Positions 60,786-60,852 of a DNA stretch of 60,852 bases are shown here, one piece after another; positions within the stretch are counted from its first letter, which is position 1, and every line of letters starts with the position of its first letter. The position numbers and the translations under genes were made by a program. The stretch comes from Methanoregula sp. (lineage in GTDB: Archaea > Halobacteriota > Methanomicrobia > Methanomicrobiales > Methanospirillaceae). The notes under the pieces were generated by a model, which was not told the origin of the DNA, made no database searches, and saw only the letters and a program-made list of their open reading frames with translations. The stretch is from assembly GCA_028679075.1 (NCBI GenBank), contig JAJRCF010000021.1, positions 1-60,852 on the forward strand, given 5' to 3'.

Positions 60786-60852
60786 GCCAGTGTGGCGGAG
60801 TGGTTACGCGGCTGATTGCAGATCAGCTACATCCCGGTTCAATTCCGGGCGC
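60786..60852 (+). tRNA. tRNA-Cys (anticodon GCA), cut by window end
   Basis: Acceptor strand GCCAGTG is followed by a D-arm, the anticodon arm GCTGA-TTGCAGA-TCAGC giving anticodon GCA, a short variable loop and the T-arm CCCGG-TTCAATT-CCGGG. The 3' acceptor strand starts (CGC) but the window ends about five bases before the mature end. No intron in the visible part. Confidence 0.93.

Noticed and set aside
1..60852. CRISPR arrays, insertion sequences, prophage or replication origin
   Set aside because: No regularly spaced repeats, transposase or integrase motifs, phage structural genes or Cdc6/Orc genes were found.

Overview
The window reads as a methanogenic archaeon of the order Methanomicrobiales, probably close to Methanoregula. 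This is inferred from gene content; there is no rRNA in the window. Evidence: coenzyme M biosynthesis (cysteate synthase next to a fused sulfopyruvate decarboxylase), heavy investment in corrinoid and metal uptake, archaeal type IV pilus genes, archaeal TATA-type promoters with several apparently leaderless genes, and a moderately GC-rich, tightly overlapping gene layout.

Layout. 1-2056: sparse region with a tiny basic protein, a TPR protein and a DUF2178-like membrane protein paired with a small HTH regulator. 2235-14020: an island of nine secreted or lipid-anchored paralogues built from about 24 copies of one roughly 100-residue domain, plus one unrelated lipoprotein, closed by a second DUF2178-like/HTH pair (14027-14842). 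14947-15333: VOC protein. 15522-19538 (minus): corrinoid ABC importer operon (permease, ATPase, CbiR-like isomerase-fold protein, binding protein), preceded by two doubtful small Cys-containing ORFs.

20692-31569 (plus): eight genes in one tightly overlapping operon: CbiZ, chelatase I and D subunits, a second corrinoid/metallophore-type ABC importer, a NifH-NifD-like fusion and a NifK-like partner. The chelatase H subunit (CobN) lies nearby on the other strand (34792-38547) with an ABC-2 exporter. Together these look like a tetrapyrrole capture and processing system with a nitrogenase-like reductase. It is the most unusual thing in the window and its substrate is unknown.

38680-46078: type IV pilins, secretion ATPase, TadC/GspF-like membrane protein and large pseudopilins. 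46138-51239 (minus): a regulator paralogous to the one at 32020-32829, then a cobalt importer operon cbiMNQO ending in a CDF metal exporter. A conserved element of about 26 bp precedes cbiZ, the second regulator and cbiM, suggesting a cobalt/corrinoid regulon. 51411-53261: aminotransferase (with a duplicated 3' end) and NikR. 53301-56968: a signal-less TauA-like protein, an HTH regulator, an ABC-type ATPase, a P-loop GTPase and an Fe-S protein. 56978-59381: coenzyme M biosynthesis. 59494-60852: a small winged-helix regulator, a small membrane protein, two copies of a hairpin element showing compensatory base changes, and a tRNA-Cys cut by the window end.
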